Assembly: GCA_023374025.1 (NCBI GenBank)
Contig: SIJG01000021.1
Location: forward strand, 182,237-246,236
Direction of reading: 5' to 3'
Source: Heterodera schachtii
Lineage: Eukaryota > Nematoda > Chromadorea > Rhabditida > Heteroderidae
Length of the DNA: 64,000 nt
In this document: positions 23,318-33,993 of the stretch, piece by piece
Numbering within the stretch: position 1 is the first letter of the stretch
How the letters are laid out: every line of letters starts with the position of its first letter
Program-made: the position numbers and the translations under genes
Notes under the pieces: model-generated
Databases searched by the model: none
Seen by the model: the letters and a program-made list of their open reading frames with translations, nothing else
What the model was told of the DNA's origin: nothing

Positions 23318-24506
23318 ATGTCCAGCGGATTTGCTCGTCGTCCAATTTTCTCCGTTCTGGTTGGCGTTTTTGTGCTTCCACACATTTGTGGTGGTAATTT
23401 GCTTCATTTGATTACATAAAAATTTTAAATTTTCAAGCAATTCAATGCTGGAAAGGCTCACGGAACAACAGTGGTATTAGAGAAGAATTTTCTACCACAG
23501 AATGCCAAAATCAAATTTGCGCCATGGCACATTGCACCGCGGGTAAAATGAATTGTAACTGATGCACTGACAAATGAGCAGATACCTATATGAAAAACTT
23601 AATTTCTTTTGATTTATTAAAGGCGACTTCTTCTTCGATGAGTGGGCCTGCATGAATGACAAGGCACAAGTTGATGAGAAATGTGGTCAAGCTGCGAAAT
23701 TGACAAATCAGCAGGAGCCGCTTGGTCACTTGGGTTTGACATGGACTTGCGAATGCTTTCCGGGCGACACAGACAAAGACTTTGCATTTGTGCCGCCATG
23801 GCTTGGTAAATGCCAAAAAAATGAAAACATTTGCTAATGATGCGTCTATTCATATTCAGAGAGCACCACACCGCCACCAGGTTGTGCGGGGAGTTGTGTG
23901 GTAATTCGGACGGAAACAAATTCAGGGTGGTCCCAAATAAGGGCTACGGAATTCGGGTTGTCGGTTTTCGCCGGAGCTCCCAGATTAAAATTTTCAAAAG
24001 CCTCATTTGGCATGCAAAAAAAGCCACATTTTTACAAACTTTTTTATCTTGCAAAATTTCAACGAAAAAAAATCATTAAGTTTCAAAAAAGTTATGAGCT
24101 GAGAAACTAAAAAACAAAAATATAAGCCCTCAAATCGCCATAAAAAAGGCAAATTTTTTTATGTTTGATGATTTTCTGAGAAATTTAAAAAGAGGGGCAA
24201 AAGGGAGGCGGGGTGCAAATTTTTGTAAAATTATGAAAATTTGTTATGAAAATTTGTTAAAATTTTAATAATTTTAAACGGGAGCAATTCAGAAACGACC
24301 ACTGAAATGGAGCAGACTACTGCTGGAGGTAGATTTTGGAAATTTTAAAATTTCTCCCCATTAATTAACCTTCCTGGTTTTTTTGTTGTTTAGTAACGGA
24401 CTCTGCTGAATCGAAATGCTTTTTGAGCTGTTTTGCGACCATCGCCACCACCATTTTGGCCATTATTTGGCCAACCATCATTGCCAATTTCGGTGCAATT
24501 TGTTAA
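23318..24506 (+). CDS. Secreted or surface-anchored cysteine-rich protein (177 aa)
   Basis: Exons: 23318-23393, 23438-23542, 23623-23805, 23860-23880, 24293-24328, 24394-24506; all junction phases agree. A 5' acceptor (TTTTTGCAG ending 23281) precedes the ATG. The N-terminus (FSVLVGVFVLPHICG) is a signal peptide. The mature domain has about nine cysteines (IQCWKGSRNNSG, ECQNQICAMAHC, WACMNDKAQVDEKCG, TWTCECFPGD), a layout resembling small three-finger (Ly-6/ODR-2-like) or nematode ET-type domains. A Thr/Pro linker encoded partly by a 21-nt micro-exon follows. The C-terminus (CFATIATTILAIIWPTIIA) is hydrophobic, fitting a GPI-anchor signal or a membrane segment. The alternative donor at 23900 would cause an immediate stop, which supports the micro-exon model. 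Function unknown. Confidence 0.75.
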
Positions 24507-24509
24507 TTA

Positions 24510-25990
24510 ATTTCTTTACGATTTTCAAAATTTATTCATTTAGGAAGTCTGCCGAATGTCAGCCGAATGCAATAGAACCTTTTCAGTGGGTCGTTATCAT
24601 TTGAATTTGAACATAATGAACGACGAGAGAGTGAACAGCAGAGGAGGGGAATTTAAAATAATCCTTTAGCAATTCAACCCGTTTCCACTAATTAATCCAA
24701 AAAAATTTTAAGCAACCATTGAATTAATTCAGAAAATAGTCATCATTTCAAATGTTTGAGTCTCGACGGTTTTGAGGGGACTGTCTCCAAGCTCATTTTG
24801 TCAATGCTCCTGCCTTTATTGAGATAACCTTGACAAGTTATTCCCAATAAACCAGACTCTTTTCTGGATTTTTCATATAAATATATGTTTAATTTTTTAT
24901 GTTTATTTGATTTATTTATTAAATATTTATCTAAATGTTTGAATTTGTTCGTATTTTTTTTGGGGATTTCGTATTTTTTGATAGTTTGGATCAATCCCAG
25001 AGCATGGCTTAAAAAAATATATAAATTTCACTTCATATAGTTAATATTTTTTTATATTATTTTAATTTTTAAAATTAGAAAATCTTTGCTAGCTAATTCT
25101 TTATCAAGACAATTTGGAACACAAAAAGTGAAATGAATTAGGCAAAATTAAAAACACAAAATTTGATTTGATCGATTAATTGGACAGTAAGAAAAAGATA
25201 CAAAATGTGTATGTGTAGTAAATTGTATAAAATGGATGATGATTATATAATTTAAAATTTTTTTTTTGAAAATGAAAAGAATTCTTGGATCACACTGAAT
25301 TCACACAAATCCCTCACACATATATTAAATAGTATCCGACTTCATACGAACGCAGTCCAGCAGGGGGCCGACGGGGGGGGGGGGGGGGGGGGGGTCGGAG
25401 ACGAAAATTTACGAAGTCCTCTTCAGGCCCGTAACCAAAAACAATTTCGCGAAAAAATACGAAATATTACTCAATTTCGTAAATTTTTTTGCATTTTTTG
25501 TACACAATTGGCTACATTTAAAAGGATTTTGTTAAATTATTCAAATTTTTTTTGCCTTTACGAAGTCGCCTCTCTCTTTTCCCTTCGTCTCCGACCTTTC
25601 CCCACATTTTTTCACATTTTTGTCCCAACAAATACGAAGTCCCCCCCCCCCCTATTTCGGCCCCTCATACGAACGAAGTCAGGGGGGGTCGACCTCCCCC
25701 CCCCCCCCCTATTTAATGTATGCCCCCCTCACACGTACATGCCTTTGGCATGTAGTGTTTCTCGGCGAAAAGAAATCGCTCTCCGTAATTCTTCAATGAA
25801 ACTGGGCCCGGCAGCAGCAGCATCAGGGGCTTCTTCATCTTTCGTTTTGTCTATGTGTTAAAGTAGAATAAGCATTTGAATTTTTTGGTGGAAAAATTTA
25901 AAAAAATAATTAAAATCAATTTTTTCATCATAAAATTGAGTCCTGTCAATTGGGTTTCCTGATGTAATCAATTTGATTTAAAAAATATAT
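24510..25990. other. Gene-free stretch with poly-G/poly-C element
   Basis: AT-rich to 25320. Between 25340 and 25740 is a structure with direct repeats (CATACGAACG followed by C/A and AGTC, near 25345 and 25667), long G and C runs, and a GGTCGACC core like that at 48790. It may be a transposon but the ends are not resolved. No gene. Confidence 0.4.
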
Positions 25991-25999
25991 ATAAATATT

Positions 26000-28900
26000 T
26001 TAGAGTGTAAATTTGTGAAAAAAACAATATTTAAATATTATTCCAAATTTAATTCTCTGAAAAAAGCGCCTACACTTGCGACAGCAGCGTCGGATCGCAA
26101 TGATCAGAGCAACAATCGCACATGCTGCGATGGAAACAACGGCCACGCCGCCAAGCCCCAAGAGTACGTACAGCAACACATCTAACCAACCAATGTTGCC
26201 GGTCGTGCCATTCCCAAAGTTATCCGCCGCAACGCAAAAAAACAGATGTGCCACAAAGACCAAAACGATCACTAAATAATTTTAAAAAAATTAGATTTTG
26301 ATGCAAATAGCGGGACCCTCCAAAATGCCATTCTGATTTCGGCATTTTTCTGAACATTTCTTCAACTCACTGATCTTGGTCGGCCCCAAAGTGCGCCAAC
26401 TCCGTGTGCCCGTGCTGTTTCGCCCTGCTGCTGGTCGTCGCTGCTCACATTCGCCCGTCATCTCCGACTCGTCCATGTTGCTGAGCACCAGACATGACGA
26501 CAGCGTGTTGGCCTCCAAAGCGCCGTCCGTTTTGCAGCCTTTACGAGTGCATTTTGATATTCATTTGTTATTTATTGGTAATGAGATGAGGGGGCGGGGG
26601 TGCCAGTTTTTTCCAACTTAAGGCTCAAGCCCCGGATTTTTAAAAGCATTCCCCGGTTTTTCATATCCCAGCAATTCGCAAAATCTATTTTTGTAAAAAT
26701 ATTAAAAAAGAATGAAGGACTAAAGCCTTACAGTCGGGCGCTGAAAAAATTCCTTAAATTTTATTTAAAAAAGAAAAATAAATAAAATTTCGTATAAAAA
26801 TTTGCGATGGGTTCAAAAGTTTGCTCATTTTTCACTGAATATAGGTGCTAATAATGTTTTAAATTCTTTAAGAGGTCTCCAAATTTTGTTTATTTAATTT
26901 AAATATTTTTTCAATTTTTTGTAATTGTAAATGCAAAAATTTGTTGACCCAGGTTGTCAAAGTGGACTCGTAGACACTCCACAACGTCCTCAAACCGTTG
27001 CTGGTCCATGCAGTTGTAACGTTGCAGATCAGCTGTGCACTTCTTCATCAGTTGCAGGTCCGCGTCGTCCATGTGCTGTTTGTCATCAAACTACAGTAAA
27101 CAATAAGAAAATTTATGAGCGAGATATCGGAGCCTCGAGGACTCGCTTTTTTGGGGGTCTTGGTCTCGTATGTTGAGGGCGCGTCTTTTAGTTAAGGTCT
27201 CGAGACTTTGGAAATTCTCGGATTTGATATTGTCGAGTATTAGTGATCTCTAACACCACTTTTGCCAAATCAGATGAAAAATGGCGTTTGGCCTTTCTGA
27301 TCAGATTTTATCTAAAAACACATCGACCTGTTCTTGTTGCAAATAGGCGACCCGCAGCTGCTTCTTGCAGTCCTTGCTCAAGTCCTTGTGCTCACCGAGC
27401 ACGCGATGCTCAAACACAATGTTGGACAAGCAACGGATGATCGCACCTCTGCACAGAAATGAAAAGTGATCAATCATTTCGATACACTTAGATCAACTGA
27501 TCAGAGAGTTAATTGATTAGATTGATAACTAAAAAAATAATAATTAAAAAACAACAATATTCTATTGATTATCGATGTTATTAAAAAATTTGATCAACAT
27601 ACATTAGAACATTTGGTAAAGGGCATTTTTTGGGTAAAAATTACGGAAAAATCGCTAAAACCCGTAACCCATGATCCATCATTATGGGGGTAGAAAAAAT
27701 TCCGTAGTTTTCATGATCCGTATTTACGTGCAGGCCAGTTTTGAAACACTGGTCCAGTTTTGTGAATTTTTAAATTAAATTTTCAAATGGGAATTGGTGT
27801 CCCATTTGATCACTATGTAACAATTACATTTTCCTTCCTAATTTTCTTATATTTTCTCTGATCACTTTCACTTCCAATTTTACTAAGCTATTTAACTGGT
27901 CATACTTATCCAAAGCTTTTCTAATCACTTTCCATTCCAATTACTGAGCTATTACTGGTTATGCTTATCCAACTTTTTTTGATCACTTTCAGTTCCAATT
28001 ATTGAGCTATTACTGATCATACAATACTTATTCACTTCCAATTTTACTGAGCTCTTACTGATCATATTTATCCAAACACTTTTTTTCTGATCACTTCCCA
28101 TTCCACCCGTTTCACCCCACTCACTTATCCTGCCCAAATTGGACACAATGAGCGCGAATGTCGTCTTGGCATGCTTGCGTGAAGCGGTAGATGAAGTGGT
28201 AGTCCCGAAGCGAGATCAGCTCAAAGTGATTGACGTAGGAGCGGCATTTGGTGCTCATTTCTTCCGCCTCCTTATTCGCTGCCAAACACTCCTTTAAAAT
28301 ATACGGTATGCCAACAAATGTGTGATGCAAGATACTGTAAAGCGTTCCTTTGGAATGCAGGTTACGGTAGCTTAGAAGCTATGGTTTAGTTAATTTTTTG
28401 AACAAAAAAATATATACTGATGAAATATGTTGAATGTTTAGGTATTTAAATTTAATTTTGTTTCTCACTTCCACACACTTCTCATAAATGATTTTCAAAA
28501 AGCGAAAACATGTTAATTCCAATTGTGAAATTTCATTTTTATTTTATTTATTTATACTTATATAAGTATTAAATACCTAATTATAAATCCCATTTCATTT
28601 CTAGACGAGTTAAAAAAAATTCAAACAATATTTAGTTACCATCCACCCCCCCCCCCCAATTACCATAACGTCCCCATGGTCGATCTCCTGCGTTTGGTAC
28701 TGTGCACAGTATGTGCTGATCACTGGTCGGCACGCCTGCGTCAGCAGTCGGTTCAGCCGCGTGTCGCGCGACTCCATTTGCGTGAATCGTTCAACTTCGC
28801 TGTAACAGCGCCCGTACCGCTCCTTGAACTCCTTCTGCTCGAAGTGCTCCTGCAAACAGTGCATCTCCTCCGTCGGCTTCACATTTTGAGAGCCTATGAA

Positions 28901-29614
28901 AAATGGAAAAAAATGAAATTAATTTTAAATATTTAATGTGGCGATTGAATCGGAAAATCGAGCGAAATGAATCAAAGTTTAATAGTGGTCGGTTGCATTG
29001 GGAGGAGGGGGTTCCAAATTTTAGGAATTTATAACAGTTTTATACTAAAAATTCTAAATTTTCTGGACTATTTCAAGACGATCCCACATCTTTAATTGTT
29101 CAAGAAATTAAACTCGCTTGATCAGTTTGTTGAAAATTTTGTTAAATCATTTTTAAAAAATGCTTAGTTTCAATGTGCCCCACTGGCAAATGCACTTACA
29201 GTATTCCGAAAGTGCGTCCCTACAGTTCTCCTCGATTTCCGGGAGCAGATTGACGCGTGCCGCACGCTCGCACATCACTTGGCGAACATACAACGCGCAC
29301 TCTTTGCCCAACGGGTCCGCCTCAGCGAAGCCTTTGAATTTTTTCAAATTATACAGTATAAAATGAAATGGGTACGGTACAACAATACCTGAACGGTACA
29401 CACAAGCAAGCACCTGAACAAAATTGTAAAATTAACGGCAAAGGCAGAGCATTGAGGCGCGATGGTCGGCTTACCTGTGGTACTGGGTCCTCCAACACTT
29501 TTTGGTTCTGCCCCGGCAAGTGCCAATTGTCGATGACATGGCACCGCGTCACTTCTTCTTGGTGGCACGGCTCGTACAGTTGAGAGTCCACGAATGCCAT
29601 GTAGTGTGTTTCAC
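26000..29614 (-). CDS. GLG1/ESL-1-like cysteine-rich Golgi protein, 5' end missing
   Basis: Homologues are type I Golgi glycoproteins built from tandem cysteine-rich GLG1 repeats that bind growth factors or selectins. Exons in transcript order: 29475-29614, 29389-29413 (25 nt), 29200-29331, 28664-28893, 28125-28291, 27328-27448, 26949-27090, 26371-26538, 26000-26271; every junction keeps phase, giving about 465 codons. Repeats are visible as AC..DI..HC / CL..N / C-R pairs: LTQACRPVISTYC, KECLAANKEAEEMSTKCRSY, TQACQDDIRAHCVQFGQ, IIRCLSNIV, DCKKQLRVAYLQQEQ, VVECLRVHFDNL. The last exon gives a membrane span (VLLYVLLGLGGVAVVS) and a basic Cys-rich tail (RRCCRKCRRFFQ). No signal peptide exon was found upstream, and the known family is about twice as long, so N-terminal exons are missing, hidden or lost. 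Confidence 0.85.
27850..28100. repeat. About four tandem 60-70 bp repeats in a GLG1-like intron
   Basis: Units combine TGATCACTTTCACTTCCAAT, TACTGAGCTATTACTG and TCATACTTATCCAAA, diverged by point changes and small indels. The TGATCA motif also occurs in other introns nearby. Confidence 0.6.
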
Positions 29615-29619
29615 CTGCG

Positions 29620-30760
29620 AATAATAAAAATAGTACTCCATAAGGCTTTTTTGTTTTTGCAAAACATATGCCAAAGAATTCGACACTTTCTATGGTAAAT
29701 GGATTTTTAGGACATAATCACCAAAAAAATAAAAATAAAACTTAAACTGTCCCAAATTTGGATCTTCAAATGGAAAGACTGAATTTCAATGTCCCAAATT
29801 TAGAATGTTTAGCCAAAAAATGAAAATGAATTCGAATTAATTGTGTCATTTGCCGCCCCCCAAAACAAAAATAAAATTTCGAATTTACAAAATAATTTAT
29901 AATGGGAGAGAAATTTAGAAAGAATTGAGGACGACATAATGTTTTTTAATAAGGAAAAACGATGAATGAATAAGCCATCCAACGATCGAAGAAGCGCCCC
30001 CGGGCGAGGGCGGGCGAAGAAGCCAAGGCCAAGTTGGGCGAGGGAACGGAAAGAAAAGGTGAATAATGGGCCCCTCCCCTCCCCAATCATCCCTTCCCCC
30101 TCCCCTGCTGTCCTCCCTCTTTCCCCTCTTTTCCAGCACGGCACCGCTTTAAGCGAGTAAAATTGTTTTTTAATCAATTACGAAACGGTATTTTGTCTTA
30201 CAGTACCCTGCTTATTTCGTCAAAGCAAAGCAAATAAAATTTTATATTATTTTTATTTTCTTTTTCGCTGTCGTGGAATTGGAATTGTGCTGCTCTCGCT
30301 GCTGGTGCTGTGATTCATCCCTTAAAGAAGCAGCACCAACAGCAGAAACAGCAGCAAAAAGAAAATGGCCGGGGGAAATTTGAGGAAAATGGGAACAAAT
30401 CAATCGGAGCTTTATTAAAGAATAAACAAATTCAAAAAATTTAAAATTTCAAAAAAAGCGGAAAAAATTAAAAATTAGGCAAAATGAGCATGAAAAAAAT
30501 TAGAAAAAGATTTTGACTGGTCATTTTGAATTCTTAAAATGAAATAATAAGTTAGCAAATTTAAAAGTTAAAAAAGCAAATTTAAAAGTTATAAACCTTA
30601 AAATTTTTTCTAACTTAAATCAAACTCAAAATTGGTTAAGCACTTATATAAAACTGATCAGAAAGAATGTGTCTGATCACTTTTGTCAATAATATTGAAT
30701 TAGTACCAATTTACACTTACAATAAAGCGAAAAAGTATTGTCTGATCAAATCTTGCATTC
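29620..30760. other. Spacer between GLG1-like gene and CxxC repeats
   Basis: Includes a GC-rich block (29960-30150) and an imperfect hairpin of CAGCAG/CTGCTG units (30290-30350). No exon that would supply the missing GLG1 5' end was seen. Confidence 0.35.
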
Positions 30761-30817
30761 AAATATTTATTCATCATTATTCCCACAATTTAAATAATTT
30801 TTGTGAATTGTTGGAAA

Positions 30818-31012
30818 ATGAAACCCATCATTTGTGATGGATGTGTCACATACCCCGCCGGTCACACTGCTTGTCGGCAGTGCCGTCGTCCGCACGTCGC
30901 ACGCGGCGCCGCCGCCAATGCATCGGTGCCCAGGCGACGCATGGCACATTTGTCAGTGCAGCACCGCCGTACCCTGAGGAGCCATGGTGTTAATTTTAAG
31001 AGCATTGAGTGA
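30818..31012 (+). CDS. CxxC micro-protein, copy 1 (64 aa)
   Basis: Starts MKPIICDGCVTYPAGHTACR and continues QCRRPHVARG, then an Arg-rich tail ending TGA. Two CxxC pairs ten residues apart could bind one zinc ion. There is no signal peptide. The ATG sits in a context (GAATT.TTGGAAAATG) shared with copy 2. Retention of this frame between copies, despite a 3-base indel (Ala present or absent), argues for coding. The family is not recognised; it may be an exon of a longer gene. Confidence 0.5.
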   Translation: MKPIICDGCVTYPAGHTACRQCRRPHVARGAAANASVPRRRMAHLSVQHRRTLRSHGVNFKSIE

Positions 31013-31886
31013 TAATTAAGATGCACTAATTATATTTGTTTGAGGGGGCGGGAAAGTCATTAGGCCATGTGGAATGGAAAAGGAAAGGAAAAATAAAAAC
31101 TTATGCATATAATTTAAATTTCCAGCAGATGAGATTCTAAACTCTTCTTGGCACGTATTAGAAAAAAACGCATTTCGGATTTGTAAATTTGCATTTTCAC
31201 TAATTAAAAAGGAGGGATAACACCCGTAAGATTAGCCTAAATTTTAATCCTAATTTTTCGGAAAGAAAAAAATATTTAAATATAAGAAGGAGAAACAATC
31301 AATGTTCAGAGCAAATAAATGATTATTAAATTAATTATTAAACTAAAAACAATTAAAATTTTTTCAAAAAGAGGAAAAAAATTAGGCAAAGTGAAGGTTA
31401 ATCAGGGAAAAACTTCGATTGATAATTTTGGCAAAAATACGATTTTTACAATTAAACCATTTGTTTTAATTAAATGTCAAATTCTTTAATTAACGATATT
31501 TAGAAACTCAAAAGTCAAATCTTCAAAATTTAATTTATGATACCAAAGAGCAAAAGAAATTATTTTCGAAAAATAATTTTATGTTGGAGTCAAAAATTTA
31601 GGTTTAAGTCTTTTGTTTTTATTATTTAAAAGAAATTGACAGACCTTAAATAAAATTATCATAAATAATTGTTCTGATCACTTTCAAATCAGTCAATTAT
31701 ATTAATTGATCGGAAAAGCGGTGTTTGATTGATCAGCTACTAATTATTTATCGCCCAAAAAATACAAACGATGAAAAAAGGGATTGGGACGAATATTTTT
31801 TTTGTTTATTATTTGATCACTTATATTCAAATATTTTCATTCAAATATTATTTGACAATTTAATTAAATTTTGTGAATTTTGGAAA

Positions 31887-32000
31887 ATGAAACCCATCAT
31901 TTGTGATGGATGTGTCACATACCCCGGTCACACTGCTTGTCGGCAGTGCCGTTGTCCGCACGTCGAACGCGGCGCCGCCGATGCCAATGCGCCGGCGTAA
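31887..32000 (+). CDS. CxxC micro-protein, copy 2 (37 aa)
   Basis: MKPIICDGCVTYPGHTACRQ with the same CxxC pairs, then CRCPHVERGAADANAPA and a TAA at 31998-32000. It is shorter than copy 1 because the tail diverges to an early stop. Upstream sequence resembles that of copy 1 for about 60 bases. Function unknown. Confidence 0.45.
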   Translation: MKPIICDGCVTYPGHTACRQCRCPHVERGAADANAPA

Positions 32001-32342
32001 GCGCGGCGCGGCACCACTTCACTTTAATTGTTAGGGGAATTAGGGTACATGAAAAATGTGGAATTTGAAATGTATAATAAACATGTTTATAAAGAGGAAG
32101 AGTGAGTCGTATCGGCCTTGAGGCATGGAAAAAGCAATTAAAAAGTATTTGCATTCGTGGCACGGATCATCCCCAACTCAATCCATATTCATTCATAATT
32201 CATCCAGCGCAATGCGGGTCCTCGGGGGGGCGGGGGGGGGGGCTTGTTTCGGTTTATCTTCTTTCTATTTTCATCATTTCGATTTAAACCCGTTTCAATT
32301 TTACCCCCGTTTCGGTTTTAATCCAAATTCGGTTTTACCCCG

Positions 32343-32440
32343 TCAGTGCCGTCGTCCGCACGTCGCACGCGGCGCTGCCGGCCAAAATGCATCGGTGCCC
32401 AGGCGACGCACGGCTCAGCGCAGCACCGCCTTACCCTGAG
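32343..32440 (+). pseudogene. CxxC micro-protein, copy 3, truncated
   Basis: Keeps only the second half (RQCRRPHVARGAA onward to the Arg-rich tail). The MKPIICDGC half is replaced by unrelated T-rich sequence. About 98 bases closely match copy 1. Confidence 0.55.
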
Positions 32441-32983
32441 GAGCAATGGTGTTAATTTTTAGACCAAAGTGATAATTAAAAAACACTAATGGGGGGGGGG
32501 AGGACGGAACAATACAAAATTTCGCCACCGAAATTTTTAAAAAAATGGTTGACTGCTTTTTTATGTTTAATTAGTAAGTTTTTTTGAAAATTGTTCCAAA
32601 AATCTCTTAAAAATTAATTAAAAAATTTTAAATGCAGCGGCCAAATTTGGGGTGCACTCGGCAGGGGAGGAGGTCATTTCGGCCCTTAGGCAAGGAAAAG
32701 GAAAATGAAAAATTTCGGAGTTCGAAATCTGCATTTTCACTATTTAAAAAAGGGGGGATACGACACGACCCCAAAACAATTAGCCGAATTTTACACTTTA
32801 ATTTTCTCGGAAAAATGAACATATTGAAGAAAGAAAGAAGGATGGATGATCAATGAATGTTTCAGCAGAGGAGACAAATGCTGCATAAATAAATCATTTT
32901 GTTGAAATGAGAAAAGATTTTTTACAACCTTTGGGGGGCAAATGGCCATTAGAGGGGGGGGGGGGGGGGGGAAGTTTTGCTAA

Positions 32984-33391
32984 TTGTTTTTTTCATTCAT
33001 ACCCTACGTGGAAAAAAAGTTGGAAAATGATGGAGGAATTGAAAATGGAACGGGTGCAAATGTTGGCACTTTATTTGGACAACACTTTTTGGCATTTGTC
33101 CTTATTTGTAAGGGCAGTATAATCTTCAAATTCAAAAATCCTAATTTATTAATATTTGTCCTAATTTTAGCCTATCGTCATTATTTTTTCCTTATTTCAA
33201 TCGAGTTTTATGTAAAAGAACAAAATAAAACTCTTCGGGGCAAGTGGCCGAATGGGGAAGAGAATGGGAGGAGAAAGTTCGTCTGTCTGATTCATTCATT
33301 CATTCCCTACGTGGACAAAAAGTTGGAAAATGATGGAAGATGGAAAAACGGAATAAATGCAAATGTTGGCATTCACAAAGAGGACAAATGA
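32984..33391 (+). CDS. ORF with an internal duplication, uncertain
   Basis: Open frame in which SFIPYVEKKLENDGGIENG (near the start) recurs as SFIPYVDKKLENDGRWKNG near the end, each followed by ANVG. The underlying DNA is duplicated with a period of about 300 bases, preceded each time by a GGCAA.TGGCC segment. The middle is hydrophobic AT-rich translation. This may be a repeat and not a gene; no family recognised. Confidence 0.3.
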   Translation: MFFSFIPYVEKKLENDGGIENGTGANVGTLFGQHFLAFVLICKGSIIFKFKNPNLLIFVLILAYRHYFFLISIEFYVKEQNKTLRGKWPNGEENGRRKFVCLIHSFIPYVDKKLENDGRWKNGINANVGIHKEDK

Positions 33392-33399
33392 AAGGCAAA

Positions 33400-33990
33400 G
33401 AACAGAGGGAGGCCAATTCAAAAAAAAAGAAAATGAATCAATTTATTGAACAAAATTTTGAAAAAAAATTCATTTTATTTGCCAAGTTTGTGAAAATTCA
33501 ATATGTTTTAGCCAAAAATTTAAAAAACAATAATTTTGCAGAAAATTAAAAGAGAATTTTCATATATTTTTGGTTATTATGAAATTTAATTAATTTAATT
33601 TTGTAATGCTCGAGAATGTCCGTCTCAATTCACAGAAGTCACGGATTTTTCTGTTCTCGAAAACACCTATATATCTCCTCTATCAGTTCTCGGGAAATCA
33701 AAAATCTCGAAAATCGCTTTTTAACACAGACGGCAAATCCCTCCTGCCCACTTCATTCATGTCCACGATTAACCATCAGTTATTGATCGAAATTCACAGA
33801 ATTGGCATTTCCATTTTAAAATCCGGGATTGAAACCCGAAAATGTCGGAATCCGAGGCTAACCTTTTTCTTACATTCAAAAGTTGAAAACTTTCGTCAAA
33901 TATTTTCGAAAATTATAAACTCTGCTGATGGTCGAATTGCATTCAGTTCTTTGCAAAATGAAACAAAAAATAATATACACAAAAATGAAA
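33400..33990. other. AT-rich spacer, one weak ORF
   Basis: A plus-strand frame at 33606-34037 overlaps the last exon of the minus-strand DB gene and has no recognisable domain. The start (CTCGAGAATGTCCGTCTC) looks repeat-like. Confidence 0.3.
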
Positions 33991-33993
33991 ATT

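Larger units (their letters stand above)
30760..32890 (+). repeat. Segmental tandem duplication carrying CxxC micro-ORFs
   Basis: Blocks starting near 30790, 31850 and 32340 share the CxxC ORF and its downstream DNA. The sequence at 31030-31330 recurs at 32630-32890 (GCATTTTCACTAATTAAAAA then GGAGGGATA, and again near the end AGGAGAAACAATCAATG). The third block has lost the 5' half of the ORF. Confidence 0.7.
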